The position numbers and the translations under genes are program-made. From positions 5,670-69,669 of the forward strand of contig CAZTZN010000004.1 of NCBI GenBank assembly GCA_964617715.1: a DNA stretch of 64,000 bases, given 5' to 3'. This DNA comes from JALGVA01 sp964617715. Its GTDB lineage: Bacteria > Armatimonadota > Zipacnadia > Zipacnadales > UBA5352. Every line of letters starts with the position of its first letter. The first letter of the stretch is position 1. Below the pieces are notes generated by a model, which made no database searches, was not told where the DNA came from, and worked only from the letters and a program-made list of their open reading frames with translations. This document shows positions 34,430 through 42,376 of the stretch, piece after piece.

Positions 34430-35545
34430 TCAGGGCGCGTCGTAGGCCGCGGCGGCGTCGATCAGGAACCGCGCGAAAACTGGCCCGACGGTCTGGTTGG
34501 CAAGCGTGTTGGGGTGCGAGTCGCCGTCGGCGTGCGAGCCCTCGTAATCCCATTGCAGCATGTTGCGGCGCACCGACCCATCGTCCGGGTGCGCCAGCGC
34601 GTCGAACAGGTCGAAGCAGACCACGTTCGGATGACCGGCGAGGTAGTCGTCGCTCTTGAGCCAGTCGGCGAAGGCGCGGGCGCGGTCGGCCTCGCTCAAG
34701 TTGGTAGCCAGCCGATGCAGCGGCGGCGGCGACATGACCACGAACAGCCGATCGGGGCGCGTGTCAAAGAAGTCGCGCATCGCGCGGTACCAGGCCCTGT
34801 ACTGATTGAGCATGGTCGGACTGGTGATCGCTGAGGCCGGGAAGCACGACTTGAAGGCGATGACCTGGTGGTTGGCGAGGATCGCGGTGCGCGCGGCGTT
34901 GCTCGTGGTCCACAGGGTGTTCAGGCCATCGGGATCGGTGTTGTCGCCGGGGATGTCGTAGCTCGTGCCGGTCCACACGCCGGCGGCGTCGCGCAGGCCC
35001 TCGGAGTTGTAGCCGTGGTCCCAGAACTCGTACGCGGTGCTGTTGTCGGTGTTGTACGTGTTGATGACACCGCGCATGTTGCCCTCTTCGATCAGCCCGT
35101 TGCCGGTCGAGTGGTGCAGGAAGAACATATTGGTCAGCTCCCCGGTCGGACCGCCACCCGCCTCGGTGACTGTGATGGTGCAGCGGGCCACCAGCCTGTC
35201 GGCGCGCGCCTCGACCGTGGCGCCGCCCACCGCGGTCGCCTCGAACCGGCAGGTGGCGACGGTCGTGCCCGCCTCGCCGCCGGGGGTGATGGTACCCCCG
35301 TCGCCCGTCAGTGTCCACGTCGCCGTGAAGCCGATGGCGTGGTGGTCCTGATCGTAGCCGGAGACCTGCACCTGGCGCGACTGTCCGACCTGCAAAGTCG
35401 CGCGCGCGGGTGAGATAGTGAGCGAGGTCAGCACCGGGGGCACCGTGCGGGCGCCACTGCAACCGAGTATGCAGGCGACCAGGAGCGCGACAAGTGCCGT
35501 GCAGCCACGCGCCGCCGTCACGACATGCCGCGATGTGCAGTTCAT
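34430..35545 (-). CDS. Lipoprotein with Ig-like domain and SGNH/GDSL-like hydrolase domain
   Basis: A 371-residue protein; ATG 35545 follows GAGAGGTG. The lipobox is LLVACILGC. Residues about 35-130 are a Big2-type Ig-like domain (LTSLTISPARATLQVGQSRQVQVSG, then TGDGGTITPGGEAGTTVATC). Residues about 135-371 resemble SGNH-type esterases: early FFLHHSTGNGLIEEG, middle VIAFKSCFPASAITSP, and a late DSHPNTL block that could supply the Asp-His pair. The canonical GDSL is replaced by LHHSTGN, as in several divergent SGNH families. It may deacetylate or bind polysaccharide at the cell surface. The longer open frame upstream overlaps the repeated element before the PAP2 gene and is unlikely to be coding. 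Confidence 0.65.
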   Translation of the reverse strand: MNCTSRHVVTAARGCTALVALLVACILGCSGARTVPPVLTSLTISPARATLQVGQSRQVQVSGYDQDHHAIGFTATWTLTGDGGTITPGGEAGTTVATCRFEATAVGGATVEARADRLVARCTITVTEAGGGPTGELTNMFFLHHSTGNGLIEEGNMRGVINTYNTDNSTAYEFWDHGYNSEGLRDAAGVWTGTSYDIPGDNTDPDGLNTLWTTSNAARTAILANHQVIAFKSCFPASAITSPTMLNQYRAWYRAMRDFFDTRPDRLFVVMSPPPLHRLATNLSEADRARAFADWLKSDDYLAGHPNVVCFDLFDALAHPDDGSVRRNMLQWDYEGSHADGDSHPNTLANQTVGPVFARFLIDAAAAYDAP

Positions 35546-35659
35546 CCGTTGCACCTCTCTGCGCGCCTCACGCGGCCTTCGGCGTCGGTATGATTGTCCG
35601 CCGGGCCTCCCGGAACCTGCCCGAATGCGTCCAACGCCTGCAGGCGGCGGGCGGAGGCG

Positions 35660-35742
35660 CCCGCCGTGCAGTATCGTACCGGACCACGAGCCCCCTGTCC
35701 TCGTCTCAGCCCGGTCGCTCACCGACAGCCAGGATCCACACC
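35660..35742 (+). repeat. Approximately 80-bp repeat upstream of the PAP2 gene promoter (copy B)
   Basis: Second copy of the element at 20153-20235, gap-free across the core, ending 8 bases before the -35 box. Both copies point the same way relative to the gene they precede. The sequence GTATCGTACCG in the repeat contains a GTA-TCG-TAC inverted repeat, and ACCACGAGC is fully conserved. A 12-base match to the core, CCGGACCACGAG, also occurs at about 58014-58025 before the receiver-domain gene. Confidence 0.7.
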
Positions 35743-35750
35743 CGGTCGAG

Positions 35751-35780
35751 TTGACACTATCCGGCGCGATAGGGTATACG
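35751..35780 (+). promoter_or_regulatory. Sigma-70 promoter of the PAP2 gene
   Basis: TTGACA (35751-35756), 18-base spacer, TATACG (35775-35780), about 50 bases before the start codon and directly after repeat copy B. Confidence 0.6.
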
Positions 35781-35831
35781 GTACCAGGCAGTCACCCACC
35801 CGGAGTACGTGGCCACCAGGAGCAGCCCTCC

Positions 35832-36509
35832 ATGTCGCAGAACGTACCTGCACGCCCCACCCGCGCATGGCCCGATCGTCGGCGGCTGACCCTCTGGCTG
35901 GCGATTGCCCTCGGGGCGCTGGCGCTGATCGCACTGTGCATCGTGTTCGTGGATGAGCCCGTGGCGCAGGCCAAGCCTGCGTGGCTCAACAGCATCGGCG
36001 TCGAGGTGGTCGAAACTCTCGGCTACTGGGCGGGAGGATGGCCGTTGGCGCCGTCGCTGCTGGCGGTGGCACTGATCTACGCCGGAGTGCGCTGGCGCCG
36101 GCTGCTGCTGAGCTTCGTGGTGGCCTATCTGATGCGCACGGCGGCGGTGGAATCGCTGAAGTGGCTCACGGGCCGCCCGCGCCCCCGGCAGATGGATGGC
36201 GTGTCGGCGTTCTACGGCCCCAGCGCCGAGTTTCACTCGTTCCCCTCGGGGCACGCCGCCTTCGGCTTCATGTTCGCGGTGCTGCTCTCCGCCTACTTCC
36301 CGCGCTATCGCTGGTTGTGGTACGCGGGCGCCGTGCTCATCTGCGTCGCGCGGGTGACCTGCGACGCGCACTTCGTGTCCGACGTGATCCTCGGCGGGGT
36401 GATCGGTGCGCTCGTCGCGCTGCTGGTACTGCGCCGGTGGCCGCCCGACGCGCCGGTCGGCGTCGAGTCATCTCGTTTCGCCGGGCACGCCCCTGAGCCC
36501 ACGCGCTGA
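35832..36509 (+). CDS. PAP2-family membrane phosphatase
   Basis: A 225-residue membrane protein of the phosphatidic-acid-phosphatase type 2 superfamily. The three active-site motifs are present: KWLTGRPRP (KX6RP), SFPSGHAAFG (PSGH), and RVTCDAHFVSDVILG (SRX5HX3D-like; the His is the nucleophile). About five membrane helices surround them. It may act on undecaprenyl pyrophosphate, phosphatidic acid or another lipid phosphate. The start follows AGGAG with 10 bases of spacing. The shared upstream element with manC hints that polysaccharide or lipid-carrier metabolism could be co-regulated, but that is inference. Confidence 0.88.
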   Translation: MSQNVPARPTRAWPDRRRLTLWLAIALGALALIALCIVFVDEPVAQAKPAWLNSIGVEVVETLGYWAGGWPLAPSLLAVALIYAGVRWRRLLLSFVVAYLMRTAAVESLKWLTGRPRPRQMDGVSAFYGPSAEFHSFPSGHAAFGFMFAVLLSAYFPRYRWLWYAGAVLICVARVTCDAHFVSDVILGGVIGALVALLVLRRWPPDAPVGVESSRFAGHAPEPTR

Positions 36510-36599
36510 TCGTGGGCTCGCCCCGGGCGGAGGTCGGGCGACCGGCCTCGTGGAAGGCCTTTGTGGTCGCCTACCGCAACGTGATGGGGGAGCCCGCCC

Positions 36600-38351
36600 A
36601 TGATATACGTCATGGTGTCGATCCTCGCCGCCCTGCTTGTGTTCGTGTGGGTCGAGCCGGCCGACGCGCAGTCGGCCGACAGGCCCGTCTTTACCCCCCT
36701 GGGCGAGGCCACGCGTGATTACGATTTCGGCTCCCTGACCAGGCTGCCCGATGGCCGCCTGTTCACCTGGTGGGCGGTGGGGAAGAGGTGGCTCAACGAG
36801 GAGGACATCGCCGATCCCGACATCCCCCAGCAGGCGTTGTGCCGATGGTCGGACGACGATGGCCGCACCTGGTCGAGCAAGCAGCTGCTCTTCGAGTTCC
36901 CGCGTGTGATCGGTGAGCGTCTGGATGGCCTGACCATGGTGGACAGCGAGGGCGTGCTGCGTATCTTCGGCATGAATCACCTCGCGCTCAACGTGCAGAC
37001 CATGGCTCCGGAGGATCAGGACCGCGACATCTGGCAGTCGGTGTCGCGCGACATGGGGCGCACCTGGTCGCCCTGCGCCGAGATCGACTACGGCCACAGC
37101 ACGGTCGGATGGCTGAACAACGTCACTGAGCTGTCTGATGGCCGTATCGTGCTGCCCCTAGCCTATCTGTCGGCCCGCGAAACCGGCAAGTGGATAGCCA
37201 CCTGCATCTACTCCGATGACCGGGGCGACACGTGGCGGCACAGCAGATCACATCTGGTGGTGGACTCCGGGCGCGGGGACCTCGAATCGGGCGCCTGCGA
37301 GCCGGTGGTCATCGAACTTGAGCCCGGGCGGCTGTGGATGCTCATCCGCACACAGACCGGCTGGTTGTACGAGGCGTTCTCGGACGACGGCGGCGAGACC
37401 TGGTCGGCGCCGCTGCAGTCGCGCTTCAAGAGCACCAACTCACCGGCGGGCGTGTTCAAGCTCGACGACGGCCGCATCGTGCTGATGTGGAACAACTGCA
37501 CCTTCGGCAATCTCGAGGACTTCCGCGGAGACCGTTCGGTAGTCGCGGCGGCGATCAGCGCCGATCAGGGCATAACCTGGCACGGCTACCGGGAGATCGC
37601 GCGCGCGGTGAGCACGTGGGCGCTGGCCTACCCCTTCGCCGCGCAGACCAACCGGGGCGACATCATTACCTACCTGCAGTTCGGCAGCCACCGCCTTCCC
37701 CCCTTCGATCCCGACTGGCTGATGGAGGTCGCCGACGCCGACGACTTCGCGAACGGCATGGATCTGTGGTCGGTGGCCGGCGCCGAGGGCGTCACGGTCG
37801 AGGAGCTGCCCGATGCGACCGGTGGGCGCGCCCTGGTCATGCGCAAGACCGCTCGCGAACGCCGGGCGGCGGTGTCGCGCAACTTCCCCTTCGGCGCGCG
37901 CGGGCGCGTTGAGCTGCGCCTGCGTCCGGTCGAGGGCTGGGGCGGGGCGTCGATCACGCTTACCGACGTCTACTCTCTCCCGCCGTTTGACCGTCCGGGC
38001 AGCTTCCGCGTTGAGATACTGGCGGACGGCACGCTGATCGCGGTGCAGCCCAACGGGGCGTCGGCTCCCGTCGCGACGGCGCCGGTGGGCGAGTGGTTCA
38101 CGCTGGCCTTCGAGTGGGACTGCGCTCGACATCGTTGCGCGCTGATGCTCGACGGCACGCAGGTCGGTCGGCTGTGGCAGTTGCCGGCCCCGGACCTGGC
38201 CAAGTACCCCTCGAACGCGGCGAGCGGGCAGGCGACGTCCTACGCCCCCGGGATCTGCTACGTCCGGCTGCGGTTGAGCGCCGAGGAGACCGACGAGGCG
38301 GGGCTGGTGGTGGATCGGTTCGCGGCCGCGGTGAGCGCCGACCGGGACTGA
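36600..38351 (+). CDS. Secreted sialidase-like (BNR repeat) protein with C-terminal LamG-like region
   Basis: A 583-residue secreted protein (signal MIYVMVSILAALLVFVWVEPADA) with GGGGGAG before the ATG at 36600. It has a six-bladed propeller marked by five Asp-boxes (SDDDGRTW, SRDMGRTW, SDDRGDTW, SDDGGETW, SADQGITW). Family members include exo-sialidases and many non-sialidase propellers. The first blade starts RLPDGRLFTWWAVG. From about residue 380 a second module (FANGMDLWSVAGAEGV, GRVELRLRPVEGW) looks concanavalin-like. I see no clear catalytic Arg triad beyond scattered Arg residues, so enzyme versus binding role is undecided. It is transcribed away from the nitrogen block, which is convergent with it. 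Confidence 0.75.
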   Translation: MIYVMVSILAALLVFVWVEPADAQSADRPVFTPLGEATRDYDFGSLTRLPDGRLFTWWAVGKRWLNEEDIADPDIPQQALCRWSDDDGRTWSSKQLLFEFPRVIGERLDGLTMVDSEGVLRIFGMNHLALNVQTMAPEDQDRDIWQSVSRDMGRTWSPCAEIDYGHSTVGWLNNVTELSDGRIVLPLAYLSARETGKWIATCIYSDDRGDTWRHSRSHLVVDSGRGDLESGACEPVVIELEPGRLWMLIRTQTGWLYEAFSDDGGETWSAPLQSRFKSTNSPAGVFKLDDGRIVLMWNNCTFGNLEDFRGDRSVVAAAISADQGITWHGYREIARAVSTWALAYPFAAQTNRGDIITYLQFGSHRLPPFDPDWLMEVADADDFANGMDLWSVAGAEGVTVEELPDATGGRALVMRKTARERRAAVSRNFPFGARGRVELRLRPVEGWGGASITLTDVYSLPPFDRPGSFRVEILADGTLIAVQPNGASAPVATAPVGEWFTLAFEWDCARHRCALMLDGTQVGRLWQLPAPDLAKYPSNAASGQATSYAPGICYVRLRLSAEETDEAGLVVDRFAAAVSADRD

Positions 38352-38379
38352 TGGCGAGCCGCGCTTGCGGCCGCGCGTG

Positions 38380-39111
38380 TCAGTAGGCGTAGAGCTTGCC
38401 GTAGGGCCGGGCGCTGCGCGGGTAGAGCTTGACGAACTCGTCGGGGGAGAACCGCTCCGGATCGGCGTCGAACCTTCGGCACCAGTGCGCGATGATTTCC
38501 GCGAGCGCACTCCACTCGGCCTCGCCGACGCGGCCGATGCCCACCTCGGCGCCGAGTTGGTGGTCCGCGACGTGGCCCCGGATGAACATGGCGCCCCCAT
38601 GCATCCCCGTGCCGCAGTAGCGGCCGACCGGGGAGCCGTCCGCATTGCCGTGATTGAGCACCACAATGACCCCGCCCGCCATGTACTCGCCGAGGTAGTC
38701 GCCGGCGGTGGTGCCCACGACCATGACCGGCAGCTTGCTGTCGTAGGCCTTGCAGTGGATGCCGCAGCGGTATCCCACCTGCCCGCGTACCAGGATCATC
38801 CCGCCGCGCATGGAATGCCCGAGGATGTCGCCTGCGTCGCCGCCGACCACGATACGCCCCGCGTTCATGGTGTTGCCCACGCCATCCTGGACGTTGCCGT
38901 TGACGGTGATCCCGGCTCCGTCCATGAACGCCGCGAGGTCGTTGCCCGGAGTCCCGTTGATAGCGATGGTCACCCCGGCGCGCAGTCCCGCGCCGATGTA
39001 GCGCTGGCCCAGCACGTTGTCGAGCACGAACTCGCGCTCGCCGGCCTCGACGGCGGCGTGGATGCGCTCGTTCAACTCGCGGTAGTGCAGTCCGTGTGCG
39101 TCGATCTTCAT
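38380..39111 (-). CDS. Split glutamate synthase, GXGXG (C-terminal) domain subunit
   Basis: A 243-residue protein with the right-handed beta-helix GXGXG domain of glutamate synthase alpha subunits, here as a separate polypeptide, as in archaea and Thermotoga-type enzymes. The repeats are visible as runs of Gly turns: YIGAGLRAGVTIAING, GITVNGNVQDGVGNTMNAG, GDAGDILGHSMRGGMILVRG and the later GEYMAGGVIVVLNHG and MHGGAMFIRG. It presumably forms the structural wall beside the ammonia tunnel between the amidotransferase and FMN domains. The start overlaps the previous gene by ATGA. It is the last gene of the operon. The tail KLYPRSARPYGKLYAY is typical of the split form. Confidence 0.88.
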   Translation of the reverse strand: MKIDAHGLHYRELNERIHAAVEAGEREFVLDNVLGQRYIGAGLRAGVTIAINGTPGNDLAAFMDGAGITVNGNVQDGVGNTMNAGRIVVGGDAGDILGHSMRGGMILVRGQVGYRCGIHCKAYDSKLPVMVVGTTAGDYLGEYMAGGVIVVLNHGNADGSPVGRYCGTGMHGGAMFIRGHVADHQLGAEVGIGRVGEAEWSALAEIIAHWCRRFDADPERFSPDEFVKLYPRSARPYGKLYAY

Positions 39112-40400
39112 ACCTCAATCCCCTGGCCGGAGACGATGTGCTTGCGGTACTCGGCAGGCAGTGAGATCAGCCCGAACTCCTCGGTGAGCAGCATGTGCTT
39201 GATGTCCGACACGTCAAGCCGCCGGCGGATCAGGCCGGTGATGATGCCCGCGCGGTCGATATCATTCACGAACACCGCGCCCACGATGCGGTTGCCGCGC
39301 AGCACCACCTTGCGGTAGGTGAAGCTCGCCTCGTCGAGGTCCACGAGTTGCTCGCAGCCCTCGTCCGGCGGTTCGGTGACGCCGACGGAGATGGTGGGCA
39401 GATCGACCACGGTCACCGCGTTCATGACCAGGCCGCCGTCGAAGTGCTCATCGCCGCCCGCCATGTTGCGCCCCGCGACGGAGCCCTGGCGGAAGGCGTT
39501 GGGAAAGATAGCGATGCAGCGCTTCTCCCCCCCGATCAGCTCACGCGCCTGGGCCACGTCGCCGGCGGCGTAGATGCCCTCGGCCGAGGTGTGCATCCGG
39601 TCATCGACGATGATGCCGCGATCGACCTCGATGCCGGTGCCCCCGACGATCGCAGTGTCGGGCAGCACGCCGATGGCGAAGATGACCAGCCCGCACTCGA
39701 CCTCGGAGCCATCTGTGAGCCGCGCCCCGGCGACGCGTTCGGCGCGTGTGATGATGCTCGCCACGGTCGTCCGGCAGCGCACCTGGACGCCGCTGTCGGC
39801 CAGGCGCCGCTGGGCCAGCTTCGATGCGGTGTCATCGAAGGTGGCGCTGAGCATGCGCCCCGCCAGCTCGACCACCGTGGTGCGCACATCTCGCGCGATC
39901 AGCGCCTCGACCGACTTGAGGCCGATGAGCCCTCCGCCCACCACGACCGCCGAGTCGATGTCGTGCTCGTCGATGAAGGCGCCGATGGCTTCGGCATCGT
40001 CCCAGGTGGTGAAGGTGAATACGCCGCGCGCGCCCACGCCCTGCACGTCGGCGGGAACGATCGGCCGCCCACCCACCGCGATGAGCAGCCGCTCGAAGCC
40101 GATGGTCCGGCCGTCGCCGGTCGCCACCGTGCGCGCCTGCGGATCGACCCGCGTGACCTCCACGCCGAGCATCGGGGTCACGCCCATCTGCTCGTACCAG
40201 CCCTCCGACCGGTAGCGCATCTGCTTCTCACCGACCTTGCCGCCGAGCAGATAGGTGATCAGCGGGCGCGAGTAGGTGTGTCGAGGCTCCTTCGCGATGA
40301 GGGTGATCGCGCCGTCGCGGTCCTCTGCGCGGATGGCCTCGACCGCGGCGACGGCCGCGACCGAGTTGCCGACTATCAGATACCTGGTCTCACTCGTCAT
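39108..40400 (-). CDS. FAD/NAD(P)-dependent oxidoreductase of the glutamate synthase cluster
   Basis: A 430-residue pyridine-nucleotide-disulfide-type flavoprotein. The first Rossmann motif is YLIVGNSVAAVAAVEAI (a modified GxGxxG with Asn/Ser), the second is SAVVVGGGLIGLKSVEALI (NADH binding), and the FAD motif is GIYAAGDVAQA. It lacks a redox CxxC pair in the usual disulfide position, fitting an NADH-oxidising electron-transfer role. Context puts it as the electron-input subunit instead of the classical GltD beta subunit: it overlaps the ferredoxin gene by 11 bases at its start and the GXGXG gene by 4 bases at its end. Start ATG 40400. NADH/nitrite-reductase-like proteins are close relatives. 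Confidence 0.82.
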   Translation of the reverse strand: MTSETRYLIVGNSVAAVAAVEAIRAEDRDGAITLIAKEPRHTYSRPLITYLLGGKVGEKQMRYRSEGWYEQMGVTPMLGVEVTRVDPQARTVATGDGRTIGFERLLIAVGGRPIVPADVQGVGARGVFTFTTWDDAEAIGAFIDEHDIDSAVVVGGGLIGLKSVEALIARDVRTTVVELAGRMLSATFDDTASKLAQRRLADSGVQVRCRTTVASIITRAERVAGARLTDGSEVECGLVIFAIGVLPDTAIVGGTGIEVDRGIIVDDRMHTSAEGIYAAGDVAQARELIGGEKRCIAIFPNAFRQGSVAGRNMAGGDEHFDGGLVMNAVTVVDLPTISVGVTEPPDEGCEQLVDLDEASFTYRKVVLRGNRIVGAVFVNDIDRAGIITGLIRRRLDVSDIKHMLLTEEFGLISLPAEYRKHIVSGQGIEV

Positions 40401-40827
40401 CTTCGAGCACCAGCGCCTCATTCGGGCAGTTGGCGACGCAGGCGGGCAGCTCCTCGCCCAGGCACAGGTCGCACTTGGACGCGATCTGCTCGCCGCCGCG
40501 CTTGATCGCGCCGACCGGGCAGACCATGATGCACATCCAGCAGCCCACGCAGCGATCGGTGTCGCACAGCACCGCGCCGGTCTCCGGGTCACGATGCATG
40601 GCCCCGGTCATGCACGCCTCGATGCATGGCGCATCCGCGCAGTGTCGGCACTGCAGCGCGAACGCGTGGTAGCCGAGCTGCTCCACCCGCAGCCGCGGCT
40701 CGATCAGGTCGCGCTCCTCGCGGAAGGCCTTGATGATCTTCTTCGAGCGCGAGTGCTGCACCAGGCAGTGCACCTCGCACAGCCGGCAGCCGATGCAGTA
40801 CTCCTCGTTGATGCGGATGCGCTTCAT
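40390..40827 (-). CDS. Four-cluster ferredoxin-like electron-transfer subunit
   Basis: A 145-residue iron-sulfur protein; ATG 40827 is preferred to the GTG at 40830. Sixteen Cys in four groups suggest four [4Fe-4S] clusters: CIGCRLCEVHC, CRHCADAPCIEAC, CVGCWMCIMVC, and CDLCLGEELPACVANC, arranged as in HycB/NarH/AOR-associated ferredoxins. Between the FAD oxidoreductase and the FMN-containing synthase core it would be the wire passing NADH electrons to the glutamate synthase. The 4-base gap before it and 11-base overlap after it fix it in the operon. Confidence 0.87.
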   Translation of the reverse strand: MKRIRINEEYCIGCRLCEVHCLVQHSRSKKIIKAFREERDLIEPRLRVEQLGYHAFALQCRHCADAPCIEACMTGAMHRDPETGAVLCDTDRCVGCWMCIMVCPVGAIKRGGEQIASKCDLCLGEELPACVANCPNEALVLEDDE

Positions 40828-40830
40828 CAC

Positions 40831-42339
40831 TCACTCCCCCGCGGCGGCGATGCCCAGGATGTCCAGCTCGCGATCGGTCAGGCCGACGCCACGCAGGTGA
40901 TCGCGGTTGCCGCGCAGGCTCTCGATGGCATTGATGCCCATCCCGCCCATGATCTCCTTGATCTCGTGCCCCCAGCTTCGCAGCAGGTTGACCAGCCGGC
41001 GCGTGGCGATGTTGGGGTTCAGCCGCCGGGTGAGGTAGGGGTCCTGGGTGGCGATGCCCCAGTTGCATTTGCCCGTGTAGCACTTCTGGCACAGGTGGCA
41101 GCCCATCGCCACCAGCGCCGCCGTGCCGATGTAGACCGCGTCCGCGCCCAGTGCCACCGCCTTGACCACGTCGGCGGCGCAGCGGAAGCTGCCGGCTACC
41201 ACCAGCGAGGCCTCCTGCCGGATGCCCTCCTCGCGCAGCCGGCTGTCCACGGCCGCGAGCGCGAACTCGATGGGGATGCCGACATTGTCGCGGATCATGG
41301 TGGGCGCCGCGCCGGTGCCGCCGCGGTAGCCGTCGATGGCCACGATGTCGGCGCCCGCGCGCACGCAGCCCGAGGCGATGGCCGCCACATTGTGCACCGC
41401 CGCGATCTTCACCGAGATCGGCTTGCGGTAGCGCGTGGCCTCCTTGATCGCGAAGATGAGCTGGCGCAGGTCCTCAATCGAGTAGATGTCGTGGTGCGGC
41501 GCGGGGGAGAGCGCGTCGGTGCCCTCGGGGATCATGCGCGTGGCCGAGATGGCCGCATCCACCTTCTCGCCCGGAAGGTGCCCGCCGATGCCCGGCTTGG
41601 CGCCCTGGCCGATCTTTATCTCGACCGCCGCCGCTGAGTCGAGGTACGCCACATCCACGCCGAAGCGTCCCGAGGCCACCTGCACGATCATGTTGTCGGC
41701 GAACTCGCGCAGGCTCTCGTGCAGGCCCCCCTCCCCGGTGTTGGCGTAGGTGCCGACCTCGCGCGCCGCCCGTGCCAGCGCCTCCGAGGCGTGATAGCTG
41801 ATCGAGCCGTAGCTCATTGCCGAGAACATCACCGGTATCTGCAGTTCAAGCTGGGGCGGGATCTGCGCCTGCAGGTCCGGCTGGGCGCCGGCGAAGTCGA
41901 GCCGCCCGGGTTTGCGTCCCAGCCGGGTGAGCAGCTCCATGGGCTCGCGCAGCGGGTCGATCGAGGGGTTGGTCACCTGACTGGCGTTGAGCAACATGCG
42001 ATCCCAGTAGACCGGCAGCGGCCGGTCGTTGCCCATGCCGGTGAGCAGCACGCCGCCATCCTCGGCCTGCCGATAGAGGTTGCGGATGATCTCCGGCGTC
42101 CAGTTGGCGTTGGCGCGGAACTCAAGCTGGGCCGCGCGGATCGAGATGGCCTGCGTCGGGCACAGCGAGGCGCAACGGTGGCAGCCCACGCAGCGAGTCG
42201 CGTCGCTGAACACCTGCTGCAGGTCGGCGTCGAACTCGTGCACATCGTTGGCGCACTGGCGCACGCACACCTCGCACTCGATGCAGCGCTCGGGATCGCG
42301 CTCGATCAGGAAGTCAGGTTGGACGAGCCACTTGCGCAC
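40831..42339 (-). CDS. Split glutamate synthase, FMN-binding core subunit with N-terminal ferredoxin domain
   Basis: A 502-residue protein corresponding to the FMN-binding synthase domain of GltB, with a two-cluster ferredoxin domain (CIECEVCVRQC, CVGCHRCASLC) in its first 75 residues, the arrangement in archaeal-type enzymes. Core motifs are SAMSYGSISYHASEALA, YANTGEGGLHESL, IKIGQGAKPGIGGHLPGEKV, HHDIYSIEDLRQLIFAIK, VAIDGYRGGTGAAPTMIRD and GADAVYIGTAALVAMGC (FMN phosphate). Two cysteine groups late in the protein (CHLCQKCYTGKC) bind the 3Fe-4S-type cluster. It starts at GTG 42339 after GGGAGAG. It converts 2-oxoglutarate plus ammonia from the partner amidotransferase to glutamate. Confidence 0.92.
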   Translation of the reverse strand: MRKWLVQPDFLIERDPERCIECEVCVRQCANDVHEFDADLQQVFSDATRCVGCHRCASLCPTQAISIRAAQLEFRANANWTPEIIRNLYRQAEDGGVLLTGMGNDRPLPVYWDRMLLNASQVTNPSIDPLREPMELLTRLGRKPGRLDFAGAQPDLQAQIPPQLELQIPVMFSAMSYGSISYHASEALARAAREVGTYANTGEGGLHESLREFADNMIVQVASGRFGVDVAYLDSAAAVEIKIGQGAKPGIGGHLPGEKVDAAISATRMIPEGTDALSPAPHHDIYSIEDLRQLIFAIKEATRYRKPISVKIAAVHNVAAIASGCVRAGADIVAIDGYRGGTGAAPTMIRDNVGIPIEFALAAVDSRLREEGIRQEASLVVAGSFRCAADVVKAVALGADAVYIGTAALVAMGCHLCQKCYTGKCNWGIATQDPYLTRRLNPNIATRRLVNLLRSWGHEIKEIMGGMGINAIESLRGNRDHLRGVGLTDRELDILGIAAAGE

Positions 42340-42376
42340 TGCGGGTCTCTCCCGGGAAGCTGGGTTGGTGTCTCGC

